From CAYRZL01 sp964428795 (lineage in GTDB: Bacteria; Bacillota; Clostridia; Lachnospirales; Lachnospiraceae): a stretch of DNA of 24,084 nt. Each line of letters begins with the position of its first letter. Within the stretch, counting starts at the first letter, position 1. The notes beneath the pieces are model-generated. The model did no database searches. It was not told the origin of the DNA and worked only from the letters and a program-made list of their open reading frames with translations. The stretch spans positions 1 to 24,084 of the forward strand of contig CAYRZL010000040.1 of the NCBI GenBank assembly GCA_964428795.1, in the 5' to 3' direction. Positions 17,801 to 24,084 of this stretch are shown piece after piece. The position numbers and the translations under genes were made by a program.

Positions 17801-20754
17801 TTTATGATAAGGCTTTGGTAGGCGGTCAGGCAATCTGGAATGCGGGTGAGATTTACTTTGCAGGAAGCCTGCAGACAAGCATCACGAGAAGTAATTATTA
17901 CGGCGTTGTGTATAATGCTGGAAGCTTTATGATGACAGATACCGGAATATTCCGTAATCTATCAATATCAAGGACCGGTGAAGGCGGAGTTATCTATAAT
18001 ACAGGAAGCTTTACGATGGAAGGCGGAACCATTACCGGATGTACAGCTTCACCTGGAGGAGGTGAGTCCGCAAATGCGGTTCAGAACATAGGGACCTTTA
18101 CCATGGAAGATGGCAGCGCCATTACAGAAAACAGTGGTCCTGGATGTGCGGTCTACAATACCGGAGACTTCCATATGGAAGGCGGAAAGATATCGGAAAA
18201 CAAGAATAATGACGATACAAGTTCGTGTCACGGAACGATATATATCCAATCCGGCACTTTTACCATGACCGGCGGAACTATTGCGGAGAATGAGGTGACT
18301 TCCAGGGGAGGCGCCATCTATCTGAATGGTGGAACGGTGACGATTGACGGGGAAGATGCGAGCATAACCGGCAATCTGGCGGCAAAGACAGCGGTCAATA
18401 CGTCAGGCGGAATTGGAAATAATGTCGGCGGCGGTATCTATATGAGGGGCGGCGAGCTGAACCTGATTCAGGGAAGTATCGACCACAATGAGGCTTATTA
18501 CGTTGAAGGCGATGGAATAAAACAGTCAATACTTGGCACTTTGACTTGCAAGGATGGAGTCTACTCTATAAGTACTAACAATAGAGGAGACAGATACTCC
18601 GGTCTCGGCGGCGGCATCTTTGTGGACAGCGGTATCGTAAATCTGGGTGCCGGAGCTGTTATAGAAGAGAATTACTCCCCGATTTCCTATGCGTCCGGTA
18701 TCTTTGTTGCGGAGGATCTGATTTACGGGGATGAAGATCAGGCATCTATGATGAATATGTCCGGAGGAGCTCAGGTGATTGATCCGATCTGGCTGACTTC
18801 AGGAAAGAGCATCCATATCACCAGTCCGCTGGCGGATAACGGTGTAGTTTACAACGTGTACCAGCAGGAAAAGGATTTTAATCTCATTGAGAACGGCGGT
18901 AATCCGGTAGCTGTATATGATAATGAGAATGATTTCAATTCCCAGGATGGCGCGAAATTTGCCGTATATCCATATGATGCTACATATGATTTTGCGGCAG
19001 ACCAGACGCTGACTCAGTATTCTGCATTGCAGAAGGATGTGGATATTACAGGTACTTCCGGTATCTATGCAAACTTTGCGCTCATTGATGTGGCAGATCT
19101 GGACTATGCATTCACCGATGCATATACCGTGGATGAGGAGACAGGAACTGCTGTTTACCGTTTTAACGGAAGAGCAAGAAAACCGGAGATTAAGGCAACA
19201 GCCACCATTGTGAAAGGCGAAGGGGAGACTCAGACGGAGAACACCATCGACGCCACCGGTGATGTTGCATTTGACGTGGCAGGGCATGACGGATCCGCAG
19301 GTGATGTGACTGTTACCGTATCCAGTGACAGCTATCATTATACCGGCAGTAAGGAACTGACCTTCCGTATCGCTCCGTTTGATTTCAGCAATCAGGATAC
19401 GGCAAACAAATTTGACTCCAAAGTTACCGTGGGTGATGTAACTTACTCCTGTGAGGATGCAGCTGATAAATCCTATGAGCCGGAAGTAACCGTCTCCGCT
19501 CGCCTTGGTTCCGTGAACGAAACAACGTTGGTCGAGGGAACGGATTATGAGGTAACCTACAAGGATAACAGTCAGACAGCAGGTGGCACGGCGACCGTTG
19601 AGATCCAGGGAATCGGCAATTACACCGGTACTATGACAGGAACCTTTGAGATCAAACCGCAGCAGACACTGTCCGGTTCGGCTACATTGACCAAGGCAAT
19701 TAATGATTCCGCATTTTCACTGGGTATAACCAGCTCTGATAAGGACAGCAAGCTGACCTACACCAGCAGCAACCCGGATATTGCCACAGTGGACAGCACC
19801 GGAAAAGTAACACCAAAGGCAATCGGTGAGACACAGATCACAGTAATTGCATCCGAGACCGACGCTTCCCGTCCGGTATCCAGGACGATCAAGCTGACCA
19901 TAAAGGATATCACAGGTGTTGTCAAAGCAAGTGATGGAAAATGGTATTATTATGATGACGGTAAAGTTGACACAAGCTATACCGGATTTGCATCCAATGC
20001 CAAAGGAGACTGGTATGTGGAAAAAGGAAAGGTAACCTTTAATACGAGCAGCGTCATTCAGGATACCACCGGAGCCCTTGGAACCAAAGGAACCTGGTAT
20101 TATGTAGAGAAGAGCAATGTAAAATATATTGATACCGTAGCGAAAAATTCCAAAGGCTGGTGGGTAATTCAGGATGGTAAAGTAAACTTTAACTATACAG
20201 GATTTGCGTCCAACAGCAAGGGAGACTGGTATATCCAGAAAGGAAAAGTAACCTTTGCGACGACCAGCGTCATCAAAGACACTACCGGTGCTCTTGGAGC
20301 GAAAGGAACCTGGTACTATGTGAAAGGAAGCAAGGTTACATATACCAATACCGTAGCGAAAAACAGCAGCGGCTGGTGGGTGATCCAGAAAGGAAAGGTA
20401 AACTTTAATTATACCGGATTTGCGTCCAACTCCAACGGAGACTGGTATGCAGAAAAAGGAAAGGTGACCTTTAAAACCACTGGTGTTATCAAAGATGCTT
20501 CCGGAGCTCTTGGAACAAAGGGAGCATGGTACTATGTGAAAGGAAGCAAGGTTACTTACACCAATACCGTAGCGAAAAACAGCAGCGGCTGGTGGAAGAT
20601 CACAAAAGGTAAAGTAGATTTTGGCTTTACCGGTATTGCAAGCAATTCCTATGGAAGCTGGTATATCCAGAAGGGTAAGGTGAATTTCGGCTACACAGGT
20701 AATGTGAAGTATAGCGGAAAGACTTACCGTATCGTAAAAGGAAAAGTTCAGTAA
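14809..20754 (+). CDS. Giant secreted beta-helix surface protein with cell-wall-binding repeats
   Basis: A 1981-residue protein with a signal peptide (MKLKKVTSILMMMALSAG, probable cleavage after TVYA, about residue 35) and an acidic Glu/Gln-rich segment (36-65). Residues about 90-660 are a parallel beta-helix with pectin-lyase-like rungs such as GGGVYVNGSTFTMSGGEISGN. Two small beta domains of the YTG type follow (681-757, 758-840). A second beta-helix (about 842-1420) and two more YTG domains (about 1426-1617) repeat the plan. Then come a bacterial Ig-like domain (about 1619-1704, with TSSNPDIATVDSTGKVTP) and Trp/Tyr/Gly-rich wall-binding repeats to the end. There is no LPxTG. It should bind the wall non-covalently and display an adhesin, or a carbohydrate- or ligand-binding rod. 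It follows the TgpA-like gene after 56 bases without a clear promoter and ends at a strong terminator. No catalytic motif is visible. Confidence 0.85.
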   Translation: MKLKKVTSILMMMALSAGMVVPQTVSPLGTMTVYAEEEDVQEESTQEEEAQEESTQEKISVTTDVSEEELLTEGDAGSDTGSEQTAETAVTKVSTEAELTAALASASTDAENPTVIELQNDITCTKYMTVPSKSYVEIRSVQGESYTLQAEGSVSTTEEPAGFYESFGVSGVLCVAGSVVLKNVILDANYLERCAYVKANGTLELGDRAVLTHGQPHFSSWGTNTVYSQGGGVYVAKKGTLIMYKGSQVVDNTTDTGTNDDDSPNGIGVYVTGSTAKFIMYGGTISGNDYVGKFSKVRGGGVSIYNSAKFYMYGGTIKDNNITGVGAGVYFGGTTFVLGRTTDTEIADLSVCDDKAIIENNVIADVDGNGTNAVVPSGAGIYMTGTISKQTLTIQAISDENTVIRGNKVNSVVCEQSGTGNGIASPSGRACGGGIYLGGTKGSVVMTGGTITGNQAVSEVTPQETDEETTVKYHQVSGGGVYVNGSTFTMSGGEISGNSVSSAWTDNELAGLGGGVCVAFDSTTSTGTFQMTGGIIRDNISKRGKDVSLVDKIPQKASGIGDSGEVNIYAASPVFEVKEAAQIGEVYLPAEFTDGYNNTTGKAVLTMTGALTGENVIGVNTESGEIGTVIVENAEDGYALHGDDAKAFFYTGTEENLAIRLDKDQNLSLQNAVEQTSLQEAKAVVTLSQEDQTCTYTGEKQTPKPVVTVGDETLTEGTDYLLSYRDNINAGTATVEVSGIGSYTGELEASFEIAPVDIGTSEDITVDEVAVQPYTGEAATPKLTVKMKENTLVAGTADSEDAYDYSVEYADNVELGVATATITGHGNYTGTKEITFNIVDLDATLVSDWTSLKQAIESAADTTADHPLSIALTADITIESRETTDGMAKLPKNAYIQIIGYDHSITAETGTFASEETSQTGMFIVPSGSELTLSGVTLDGAYQERLLYVEEGGKADVKKDVVLTRGRATDLEYYATHEENVYDDEGNVTGTITVSDYVYDKALVGGQAIWNAGEIYFAGSLQTSITRSNYYGVVYNAGSFMMTDTGIFRNLSISRTGEGGVIYNTGSFTMEGGTITGCTASPGGGESANAVQNIGTFTMEDGSAITENSGPGCAVYNTGDFHMEGGKISENKNNDDTSSCHGTIYIQSGTFTMTGGTIAENEVTSRGGAIYLNGGTVTIDGEDASITGNLAAKTAVNTSGGIGNNVGGGIYMRGGELNLIQGSIDHNEAYYVEGDGIKQSILGTLTCKDGVYSISTNNRGDRYSGLGGGIFVDSGIVNLGAGAVIEENYSPISYASGIFVAEDLIYGDEDQASMMNMSGGAQVIDPIWLTSGKSIHITSPLADNGVVYNVYQQEKDFNLIENGGNPVAVYDNENDFNSQDGAKFAVYPYDATYDFAADQTLTQYSALQKDVDITGTSGIYANFALIDVADLDYAFTDAYTVDEETGTAVYRFNGRARKPEIKATATIVKGEGETQTENTIDATGDVAFDVAGHDGSAGDVTVTVSSDSYHYTGSKELTFRIAPFDFSNQDTANKFDSKVTVGDVTYSCEDAADKSYEPEVTVSARLGSVNETTLVEGTDYEVTYKDNSQTAGGTATVEIQGIGNYTGTMTGTFEIKPQQTLSGSATLTKAINDSAFSLGITSSDKDSKLTYTSSNPDIATVDSTGKVTPKAIGETQITVIASETDASRPVSRTIKLTIKDITGVVKASDGKWYYYDDGKVDTSYTGFASNAKGDWYVEKGKVTFNTSSVIQDTTGALGTKGTWYYVEKSNVKYIDTVAKNSKGWWVIQDGKVNFNYTGFASNSKGDWYIQKGKVTFATTSVIKDTTGALGAKGTWYYVKGSKVTYTNTVAKNSSGWWVIQKGKVNFNYTGFASNSNGDWYAEKGKVTFKTTGVIKDASGALGTKGAWYYVKGSKVTYTNTVAKNSSGWWKITKGKVDFGFTGIASNSYGSWYIQKGKVNFGYTGNVKYSGKTYRIVKGKVQ
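19981..20753 (+). repeat. Tandem 216-base repeats encoding cell-wall-binding modules
   Basis: Units begin at 19981, 20197, 20413 and 20629 (the last partial), exactly 216 bases or 72 codons apart. Each encodes TGFASN..GDWY...GKVTF, then a TTGALG.KG.WYYV segment and an AKNS.GWW...GKV.F segment. Long stretches of the second and third units are nearly identical at DNA level, so unit number can change by recombination in frame. Confidence 0.85.
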
Positions 20755-20777
20755 AGAAACATTGTACTATCTTCAGT

Positions 20778-20817
20778 AAAAAAACAGGCGTGGGAAATTT
20801 CCCATGCCTGTTTTTTT
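20778..20817. terminator. Strong bidirectional terminator between the convergent genes
   Basis: CAGGC and TGGGAAA (20785-20797) pair with TTTCCCA and GCCTG (20798-20810) around one G-T wobble. The hairpin is flanked by seven A upstream and seven T downstream, so it can terminate the surface-protein operon on + and the amylase gene on -. Confidence 0.9.
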
Positions 20818-20856
20818 CCGTATATGGTTATCATATGGAATATACGATTATGAATA

Positions 20857-22161
20857 TTATAGTTTCAGGAAAGCGGCGCTGTATGGCTGCATCACATATC
20901 CGTTTTCAAACGAAACAGATTCACCGGAAATCAGATCCACAGCACTTCCTGCTCCTGCATCAAAATATGCGGTATATGGTTCGCTGTCGGCATTGATGGC
21001 TACCAGTACGCGCCCATGCTCAGAAGCCCGTTCAAAGATGCACTGTTTGTTGGTCAATACCACGGAGCGGAAATTACCATAATTCAAAGGAAGAGACTGC
21101 TTTTTAGCCTCAGCCAGCTTGCTGATCCATTCCGTCAGTTCATTTTCCTGCGGTGATTCAAAACATGCACGCAGTGCGGGATCGCCTTCGCTTTTATGTG
21201 CTTTTGCACCCCATTCACTTCCATAATATACGCACGGAATGCCGGGCATACCAAACATCAGCGCATAGATCAGCGGCAGGTGTTTTTCATTGGTCAGATT
21301 GCTTGCAATGCGGGACACATCATGGTTGTCCACGAAGCAGAGCAGATGTTTTCCTTTATATAGTGTCCAGTTTTCAGGCCCGAACTGACGCAGGAGAGAG
21401 TGGTTGATCTCAAACATGTTCATACTGTTGAAGCTGGAAAACAGCCCCTTATAGCATTCATAGTTGGTGACAGAGTGCAGCATGGAGTCGTTCATCAACT
21501 GGTTATAATCTCCGTGAAGCATTTCACCTACCAGGAAAAAGTCAGGCTTTAAACTGTCGCAGAAGCTGCGCAGTCTGCGGACAAAGTCGTGATCCAGACA
21601 GTAAGCCACGTCCAGACGCAGTCCGTCGATATCGAAATATTCCACCCAATATCGGATGCTTTCGAACAGATATTGAACGACTTCCTCATTTCTCAGATTC
21701 AATTTAACCAGATCGTAGTTGCCTTCCCAGCCCTCATACCACAAACCGTCGTTGTAATGGGAATTACCGTCAAAGTTGATGAAAAACCAGTCCTTGTAGC
21801 GGGAATCCCAGCGATGCTTCAAAACATCCTGAAAGGCAAAGAATCCACGTCCGGCGTGATTAAATACGCCATCCAGCACCACTTTAATTCCGGCTTTGTG
21901 CAGGTTATCGCAAACCTCTTTGAAATCTTCATTTGTACCAAGACGCACATCGATCTGCTGATAATCTCTTGTATTATATCCATGCGTGTCGGATTCAAAC
22001 AGAGGAGAAAAATAGATGGCATTTGCTCCCAGCTTCTGAATGTGTAAAATCCAGTCATTTACTTTTAAAATACGATGCTGCAGCTTACCGTCATTTTCAA
22101 AGGGTGCGCCGCAGAATCCCAACGGATAGATTTGATAAAATACGCTCTCATAAGCCCACAT
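20857..22161 (-). CDS. Cytoplasmic GH13 alpha-amylase family enzyme
   Basis: A 434-residue single-domain-plus-C-terminus GH13 protein without signal peptide, so it acts on imported oligosaccharides or glycogen-type glucan. Conserved regions: I DGVFNH (97-102), II GLRLDVAY with nucleophile D184, III VGEM with acid/base E213, and IV FVDNHD with D281. The (beta/alpha)8 barrel starts at FYQIYPLGF and ends in a short beta domain. Exact specificity (alpha-amylase, neopullulanase-like or maltodextrin hydrolase) cannot be decided; the start is compact and lacks an N-terminal CBM34-type domain. I chose ATG 22161 because GAGGT (22170-22174) lies eight bases before it; an upstream in-frame ATG at 22176 would overlap that site. 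Confidence 0.88.
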   Translation of the reverse strand: MWAYESVFYQIYPLGFCGAPFENDGKLQHRILKVNDWILHIQKLGANAIYFSPLFESDTHGYNTRDYQQIDVRLGTNEDFKEVCDNLHKAGIKVVLDGVFNHAGRGFFAFQDVLKHRWDSRYKDWFFINFDGNSHYNDGLWYEGWEGNYDLVKLNLRNEEVVQYLFESIRYWVEYFDIDGLRLDVAYCLDHDFVRRLRSFCDSLKPDFFLVGEMLHGDYNQLMNDSMLHSVTNYECYKGLFSSFNSMNMFEINHSLLRQFGPENWTLYKGKHLLCFVDNHDVSRIASNLTNEKHLPLIYALMFGMPGIPCVYYGSEWGAKAHKSEGDPALRACFESPQENELTEWISKLAEAKKQSLPLNYGNFRSVVLTNKQCIFERASEHGRVLVAINADSEPYTAYFDAGAGSAVDLISGESVSFENGYVMQPYSAAFLKL

Positions 22162-22169
22162 AGTCCTAT

Positions 22170-22174
22170 ACCTC
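22170..22174 (-). promoter_or_regulatory. Ribosome binding site that sets the GH13 enzyme start
   Basis: GAGGT on the - strand lies eight bases before ATG 22161, which favours that start over ATG 22176. Confidence 0.6.
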
Positions 22175-22183
22175 ATTTCAAAA

Positions 22184-22213
22184 ATTCTACCCTGCTATCA
22201 TACCTCATTTCAA
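22184..22213 (-). promoter_or_regulatory. Candidate promoter of the GH13 gene
   Basis: On the - strand TTGAAA (22213-22208) and TAGAAT (22189-22184) are separated by 18 bases, directly upstream of the ribosome site and just after the mscL terminator. Both elements sit in or between the two 14-base direct repeats. Confidence 0.5.
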
Positions 22214-22214
22214 C

Positions 22215-22257
22215 AAAAAAGAAAACAGTTGTGAAGAAATTTCTTTTATCACAACTG
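22215..22257 (-). terminator. Terminator of mscL
   Basis: CAGTTGTGA (22226-22234 as read on +) pairs perfectly with TCACAACTG (22249-22257). On the - strand the hairpin is followed by TTTTCTTTTTT. It lies 38 bases past the mscL stop codon. Confidence 0.8.
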
Positions 22258-22294
22258 CTCTTTTCATGATGACGCGCTGAAAGCGCATGAGAGT

Positions 22295-22777
22295 TTATCG
22301 TGCAAAATCTTTGAAGTCTTTGCTTAAAATGGAAGTACAGTTCGGACATCTGGCCGCGGTGATGTTGATCTCGGATTTGCAGAACGGACATTCTTTTGTG
22401 GTCGGTTCCTCTGCAGGAGCTTCCTCTTTTTTTGTCATTTTATCACGCATGGTATTGAGCACTTTCACAATGCAAAATACAACCAGTGCCATGATGATGA
22501 AGTTAATTACATTGGAAATAAAAGAACCGTATTTAAATACTGCGGCTCCTGCAGCCTCGGCATCAGCCAGAGTGGCATATTCGGAACCATCCAGCGTAAT
22601 AAATAAATTTGCAAAATCAATTTTTCCGGTAAAAATACCAAGGAGAGGATTGATGATGTCATCCACCAAAGAATTTACGATTGCGGTGAATGCAGCACCG
22701 ATGATCATACCAATGGCCAGATCCATCATATTGCCTCTCATGGCAAATTCTTTAAATTCCTGTATAAATTTTTTCAT
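22295..22777 (-). CDS. mscL: Large-conductance mechanosensitive channel with C-terminal zinc ribbon
   Basis: A 160-residue MscL. It opens with the amphipathic helix MKKFIQEFKEFAMRGNMMDLAIG, then TM1 with the pore-lining AIGMIIGAAFTAIVNSLVDDIINP (21-44). A periplasmic-side loop and TM2 (about 82-107, FKYGSFISNVINFIIMALVVF) follow, then a charged tail. Beyond the usual end, residues 130-147 form CPFC...CPNC, a zinc-ribbon-like four-cysteine motif (C130, C133, C144, C147) found in a number of Clostridia MscL proteins. It releases solutes on hypo-osmotic shock as a pentamer in the membrane. A GGAG ribosome site precedes the start. It is transcribed alone, ending at its own terminator. Confidence 0.93.
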   Translation of the reverse strand: MKKFIQEFKEFAMRGNMMDLAIGMIIGAAFTAIVNSLVDDIINPLLGIFTGKIDFANLFITLDGSEYATLADAEAAGAAVFKYGSFISNVINFIIMALVVFCIVKVLNTMRDKMTKKEEAPAEEPTTKECPFCKSEINITAARCPNCTSILSKDFKDFAR

Positions 22778-22802
22778 AAGTTATGTATCTCCTTCTCTTT
22801 AT

Positions 22803-22837
22803 AGAAATTGCCGGATGATGCGCATCCGGCAATTTCT
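22803..22837. repeat. Perfect inverted repeat between crotonase and mscL
   Basis: AGAAATTGCCGGATG (22803-22817) and CATCCGGCAATTTCT (22823-22837) form a 15-base-pair stem with a five-base loop. It lies 100 bases past the crotonase stop and 26 bases before the mscL start. No long T tract follows on either strand, so it may be a weak terminator for the crotonase gene or a leader structure of mscL. Confidence 0.75.
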
Positions 22838-22936
22838 GTTTGTTACCAGGTATGCGAAAGAAAGCTCCGGTGGAGGTTTCTTTTCGTACTTTTTTGATTT
22901 TCAAACAGTATTTCTGCTATTATTTCTACCACGTTT

Positions 22937-23716
22937 TTAGAAATCAGTAAAGTTTTTCTCTTTGCGTTTCTCGAGGAAAGCGGTCATACCCTCTGTTTTG
23001 TCATGGGTAGAGCAGGTAATGCCAAACAGATTTGCTTCGTACTCAACAGCGTTCTTGATATCCATGTCATAACCATTGTTGATCGCAGCTTTTGCGATAG
23101 AAACAGCATAGCTTGCGTTGCGGGCAATCTTGCCGGCCAGTTTCTTTGCTGCATCCATCAGTTCTGCCTGAGGAACGACTTTGTTTACCAGACCGATGCG
23201 GTAAGCTTCCTGAGCATCAATGTTTGTGCATGCAAAGATCATCTCTTTTGCACGACCCATACCAACCAGACGGGCAAGTCTCTGTGTACCGCCAAATCCC
23301 GGGATGATACCAAGACCTGTCTCAGGCTGTCCAAACAGAGCGTTGTCAGAAGCAATGCGGATATCACAAGCCATGCAGATCTCACATCCGCCGCCCAGAG
23401 CAAATCCGTTCACAGCAGCGATGGTAACCTGACGCATATTCTGCAATTTGAAGAATGGCTCAGCAGCTCTCATACCGAAAGCACGTCCCTCTGCGCCGGA
23501 GAAATTAACCATCTCAGAAATATCAGCACCTGCAACAAAAGATTTCTCACCGGCGCCTGTCAGGATCACAACCTTGATGTCACTGTTTGCCTCGATCTCA
23601 GTCAGCACTTCATTCAACTCTGTTAAAGTTTCGCTGTTCAGTGCGTTCAGAGCCTTTGGTCTGTTGATGGTGAGGACGGCGATAGGACCTTCCACTTCCA
23701 AAAGTAAATTATTCAT
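22937..23716 (-). CDS. crt: Crotonase / short-chain enoyl-CoA hydratase
   Basis: A 259-residue crotonase-fold enzyme, the usual length for bacterial 3-hydroxybutyryl-CoA dehydratases. The CoA/oxyanion-hole segment KSFVAGADI and the GFALGGGCEICMACDIRIAS block supply the backbone NH groups. Both catalytic glutamates of hydratases are present, one in GGGCE and one in GQPETGLGIIPGFGGTQRL. The terminal EGMTAFLEKRKEKNF is also typical. It interconverts crotonyl-CoA and 3-hydroxybutyryl-CoA, a step of butyrate formation. In butyrate producers crt often lies with thl, hbd and bcd-etf; here it stands alone with its own promoter. AGGAGGT lies eight bases before the start. The exact chain-length preference is inferred. 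Confidence 0.88.
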   Translation of the reverse strand: MNNLLLEVEGPIAVLTINRPKALNALNSETLTELNEVLTEIEANSDIKVVILTGAGEKSFVAGADISEMVNFSGAEGRAFGMRAAEPFFKLQNMRQVTIAAVNGFALGGGCEICMACDIRIASDNALFGQPETGLGIIPGFGGTQRLARLVGMGRAKEMIFACTNIDAQEAYRIGLVNKVVPQAELMDAAKKLAGKIARNASYAVSIAKAAINNGYDMDIKNAVEYEANLFGITCSTHDKTEGMTAFLEKRKEKNFTDF

Positions 23717-23753
23717 GTTACATACCTCCTATCATCTATTTTCAGTTAAAAAA

Positions 23754-23782
23754 AGTATACACGAAAACCCCGTTTTTTACAA
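23754..23782 (-). promoter_or_regulatory. Promoter of the crotonase gene
   Basis: On the - strand TTGTAA (23782-23777) and TATACT (23759-23754) are exactly 17 bases apart, with the -10 about 37 bases before the start codon. It is close to the sigma-A consensus. Confidence 0.65.
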
Positions 23783-23791
23783 TCTTTTATT

Positions 23792-24084
23792 TCACCTTTT
23801 CTTCATGACCTTTTCTTTATGACCTTTTTCTTCATGATCTTTTTCTTCATGACCTTTTTCTTTATGAGGCCGCAGATCTTCGATCAGATCCTGTGGACAA
23901 TCTGTCAGCGTCATAATCTCGTCATCCGTCATTCCATGGGAAAGCATGTTTTTAATGATCTGTTTTTTACTTTCCAATTCACCTTTTGAGAAACCGACAG
24001 ATTCGCCTCTTGAAAACCCGGCAGTCTTGCCATCGGCAAATCCATCCTCATACCCGTCCTCGCGATCCATTTCCCGTAAAAGAG
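23792..24084 (-). CDS. C-terminal part of an Rpn/PD-(D/E)XK nuclease-family protein (runs off the window)
   Basis: Only the 3' end is present; the frame stays open to the window edge, and the ATG at 24070 is probably internal (LLREMDREDGYEDG reads through it). The sequence EDGFADGKTAGFSRGESVGFSKGE is the Gly/charged repeat helix, followed by KQIIKNMLSHGMTDDEIMTL and a short predicted helix-turn-helix-like end. This is the usual tail of Rpn family recombination-promoting nucleases (transposase_31/PD-(D/E)XK) common in Lachnospiraceae. The nuclease core is outside the window. The last 25 residues are a low-complexity HKEKGHEEKD-type tail encoded by 15-base repeats. Confidence 0.7.
   Translation of the reverse strand, partial: LLREMDREDGYEDGFADGKTAGFSRGESVGFSKGELESKKQIIKNMLSHGMTDDEIMTLTDCPQDLIEDLRPHKEKGHEEKDHEEKGHKEKVMKKR
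23798..23868 (-). repeat. 15-base tandem repeats at the 3' end of the Rpn-family gene
   Basis: ATGA-containing units lie at 23864, 23849, 23834, 23819 and 23805 (+ coordinates). Spacing is 15 bases except for the last step of 14, where a run of five T (five A on the coding strand) is shortened to four. The units encode HKEKG/HEEKD until the one-base contraction changes the frame to VMKKR. Confidence 0.8.

Larger units (their letters stand above)
22168..22213. repeat. Pair of 14-base direct repeats at the amylase promoter
   Basis: ATACCTCATTTCAA occurs at 22168-22181 and 22200-22213, 32 bases apart (three helical turns). On the coding strand one copy covers the -35 element and the other covers the transcript start and ribosome site. 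This could be an operator or a small local duplication. Confidence 0.5.

Noticed and set aside
19981..20753. Regular repeats considered as a CRISPR array
   Set aside because: Units are 216 bases with no short spacer structure and lie in frame inside a wall-binding protein.
14809..20754. Catalytic polysaccharide lyase function for the beta-helix protein
   Set aside because: The rungs are short Gly-rich structural repeats and I see no conserved lyase or hydrolase residues.
23792..24084. Complete mobile element at the right edge
   Set aside because: Only the tail of an Rpn-family gene is present, with no terminal inverted repeats or target duplication in the window.

Overview
The window looks like chromosomal DNA of a Gram-positive gut Clostridium relative, most likely family Lachnospiraceae (Bacillota). 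The basis is the gene content: AGGAGG-type ribosome sites, a cell-wall-binding repeat surface protein, an Rpn-type protein tail, a butyrate-type crotonase and a zinc-ribbon MscL. The assignment is inferred from style and not from a marker gene. No rRNA, tRNA, CRISPR array or complete mobile element is visible.

Left part (1-4300, + strand): a degraded C-terminal membrane-anchor fragment is followed by a Uup-like ABC-F ATPase. Next come a GHKL sensor kinase and a LytTR response regulator, closed by a clear terminator at 4247-4291. The response regulator also has its own candidate promoter across the kinase stop codon.

Central part (4300-20820, + strand): a 350-base intergenic region carries a good promoter and short phased repeats that could be the binding site of the LytTR regulator. 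From there a tightly packed run of nine genes extends over 16 kb to a strong terminator. In order they are: a secreted cysteine-free protein that looks like a divergent substrate-binding protein; a substrate-binding lipoprotein on a long acidic stalk; two FecCD-type permeases; a FecE/BtuD-type ATPase; a MoxR AAA+ ATPase; a DUF58 protein; a TgpA-like membrane protein that has lost its transglutaminase domain; and a 1981-residue secreted beta-helix protein ending in cell-wall-binding repeats. I read this as one surface capture and import system for an unknown ligand of the iron-siderophore/haem/corrinoid class. It carries its own MoxR-DUF58-TgpA-like surface-protein module and may be controlled by the adjacent two-component system. 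This is the most interesting part of the window.

Right part (20820-24084, - strand): ordinary housekeeping-type genes follow, each a separate unit. They are a cytoplasmic GH13 alpha-amylase-family enzyme, the mechanosensitive channel MscL with an added zinc ribbon, a crotonase (short-chain enoyl-CoA hydratase), and the 3' end of an Rpn/PD-(D/E)XK nuclease-family gene that runs off the window.
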